Assembly (NCBI RefSeq): GCF_949628215.1
Contig: NC_134279.1
Span: forward strand, 10,646,041 to 10,710,040
Direction of reading: 5' to 3'
Source of the DNA: Phalacrocorax aristotelis
Taxonomy: Eukaryota > Chordata > Aves > Suliformes > Phalacrocoracidae
Length of the DNA: 64,000 bases
Positions 62,281 through 64,000 of this stretch are shown here, one piece after another; position 1 is the stretch's first letter; every line of letters begins with the position of its first letter. A program made the position numbers and the translations under genes. The notes under the pieces were generated by a model. It searched no databases and was not told the DNA's origin. It saw nothing but the letters and a program-made list of their open reading frames with translations.

Positions 62281-64000
62281 AAGGGAAGAGGTGATTTGAG
62301 AGACAAATGTCAGTGAGCAAGCACATACTTGGAATAATGTTGTTGACTTCTGTGCAGTTTATTTATAATCTATGTGCTTGGATTTCAGAGTTGTTTGGAG
62401 TGTTTTTGTCTTTTATATTTAAGTGAATGATTCTACTTCTTATTTCCAATCTTATCTTTTTCTTTCTGGGAGATAAAATGCTTTCTTTCCTCCTTTTTAA
62501 AATTCATTTAAGTATAATAAAGTTTGCTGTTCTTATTAAGTCCTTTGGGGGACATTGGTGCCTTGAACATATACCTGTAATAGTAAAAGTAGCAATCTTG
62601 CACCCCGCCTCTCTTTTGAGAGTGTTGGTAATTTGTGGCACAGCAGATTACACAGCTGTCTAATGTTTTTAGTTTTGCTTTGTAATTTATTTGTAATATA
62701 CCAAGGAGATGGGTGGGCACACAGGTGAAGTAATTGCCAAATAAAGTGATATCATGTTTATTATAAAGCTAAAGATTTTGAGAAGTGCTTGATATTTATT
62801 TTTTTTTTTGGCAGAATAGTGGGAAGGTCAGATTGAACAGACACTGAAAGTTGGATATAGCACTCAAAACCTTTTATGTGCCTTTCAGTGGCAGTTTTGT
62901 AGCAATACAAGGAGAAAGAAGTCTTTGTTTCGAAAAGAAGCAGCCTGTATGAAGTACATTATATAAGCAGTGCAGGCTTAAGGGGAGAAGGTTACCAAGA
63001 CTTTTCCCATAACCCTGCTCTGTAATATAGACAGATATAATTCTTGTCTCCTATTTTCCTTATATATGTGATTGATCTGTGTGATGGCAATAGGCATCAT
63101 TTTGCTTGCATGAATTGGAAGCAATCACCTGTATGAAAAATCCCAGCAGTGCACGTAGAATTTGAGTATGTAGGGTATTTATTTATGCCATGGAAGATAG
63201 AAATTTGGGATCTGCTAATCGCTGTATTCCTTCCTTTTCTTCAGGGACAAGATAAAACCACAGTTCTTTTGTTTAGCTACTGGAAATGGAAATAATGTGT
63301 AATTAGTACGTGCGTGCTTTTGATACTTAGTATCACTCTCTAGTCTTCATGATTCAGGGAATTTAAAAAGAAATAACAAGCAACGTGCAGAAAGGAGCTA
63401 GATAGGAAAGTAAAGCAGGAGCATGGCTTAAACCCAGTCAGAAGCATTAGTGCATCCTATTTCTTTGTTGCAGAAGCAGGTAGGAAAAATTAGTAGAAAG
63501 GGGAAATATAAGAATTGTTATGTTTTAGTGTCCTTTCCCGCACCCCACCCCCCCAAAAGAAAGAAAAAAGACAAGGCAGCAAAAATATGGAGGAAAATAG
63601 TTCAATTTCTAAAGCAATGTAGACCATTTTTAAGAAGAGGAAATGTCCTATAATATATTTCTAGACCTCAAGAACTGTGGTGATCAGATGTCTTTATCTT
63701 TTGTGTAGAAAAAGAATCCACAAATAATCATCTTTCCGTGGTGTTTTCTATTAAAAATAAACAAATAATTCTTAAACTCCCAAAGTTAAATACAGGTAGG
63801 TAAAATGCTAGGATTGTTTCCTGTTTACATAATCTAATAAGAAACCACTTTTAATGGATTAAGCAATTGTCTTATTGTCACTGCTGAAAACATCATTAGC
63901 TTTCTTTTCGATTAACAACTGCATTAACAAAAGTATTTTGCAGTGTAGCCATCAAACCTCCCTTCCCGTAACTCCTAGACATATATAGGTAGAAGTAAAT

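Larger units (their letters stand above)
47571..64000. other. gene-free stretch to the window end
   Basis: I see no supported gene. The open frames are at most 120 codons. None shows a recognisable domain. The stretch holds a CR1 fragment, a truncated LTR, several hairpins and simple tracts, old MIR-like and other amniote repeats, and two motif-rich candidates, each listed separately. Between about 51.6 and 54.3 kb and between 55.2 and 57.4 kb I see nothing distinctive. Confidence 0.65.

Noticed and set aside
1..64000. tRNA, rRNA, snRNA, known microRNA or CRISPR sequences
   Set aside because: I looked for B-box GGTTCGA, common microRNA seeds in hairpins, U6/Y-RNA starts and regularly spaced direct repeats on reading through, and saw none. 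A covariance-model search would be more sensitive.

Overview
The window looks like nuclear DNA from a bird. I see no gene in it that can be supported. The call rests on repeats: several CR1 LINE fragments with the characteristic avian 3' end (the ATTCTATG-type tail, or its complement CATAGAAT, beside a tract like TTGGGTTGGAAAGGACCTC), an endogenous-retrovirus LTR of a type I recall from many non-galliform birds, and very old MIR-like copies shared among amniotes. The DNA is AT-rich, has no CpG island, and the repeats I can recognise cover only about 4-6% of it, as is usual for bird intergenic or intronic sequence. None of the open frames (longest 145 codons) resembles a protein family apart from a CR1 reverse-transcriptase remnant. 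No bacterial-type operon, CRISPR array, tRNA or rRNA is visible.

Layout. 1-9.4 kb: unique DNA with an ancient palindrome-bearing repeat at about 431-515, a T-rich block at 1.4-2.1 kb, and three stretches that look like conserved non-coding elements (2.27, 3.04 and 4.93 kb). 9.4-18 kb: a short CR1 piece, a long CT/T tract at 11.6 kb, a degraded CR1 at 15 kb and a run of 15 C at 16.6 kb. 17.9-18.9 kb: the largest CR1 copy, minus strand, 5'-truncated, internally deleted and with a dead reverse-transcriptase fragment. 19-40 kb: a long gene-free stretch with an ancient repeat at 26.7 kb, a TA/TG microsatellite enclosed by a perfect 15-bp inverted repeat at 33.8 kb, and candidate conserved elements at 19.3, 35.9 and 37.1 kb. 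40.3-40.9 kb: a near full-length solo LTR with a visible TATA box, followed by a 64-bp tandem duplication at 41.2 kb. 47-51 kb: a cluster of two sense CR1 fragments and a second, truncated LTR of the same family in the opposite orientation. 51-64 kb: unique DNA with small hairpins, pyrimidine tracts, a MIR-like SINE, a second copy of the 26.7-kb ancient repeat, a 49-bp-period tandem duplication, and candidate conserved elements at 54.4 and 58.3 kb.

There is no set of genes working together here. If the window has a function it is more likely cis-regulatory (a gene desert or a large intron) than coding. The conserved-element calls come from sequence character alone (motif-rich, non-repetitive) and are hypotheses that a cross-species alignment would settle. 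I found no convincing new biological system. The most notable local structures are the inverted repeat around the microsatellite at 33.8 kb, the double palindrome at 446-483, the two tandem duplications, and the intact-looking solo LTR.
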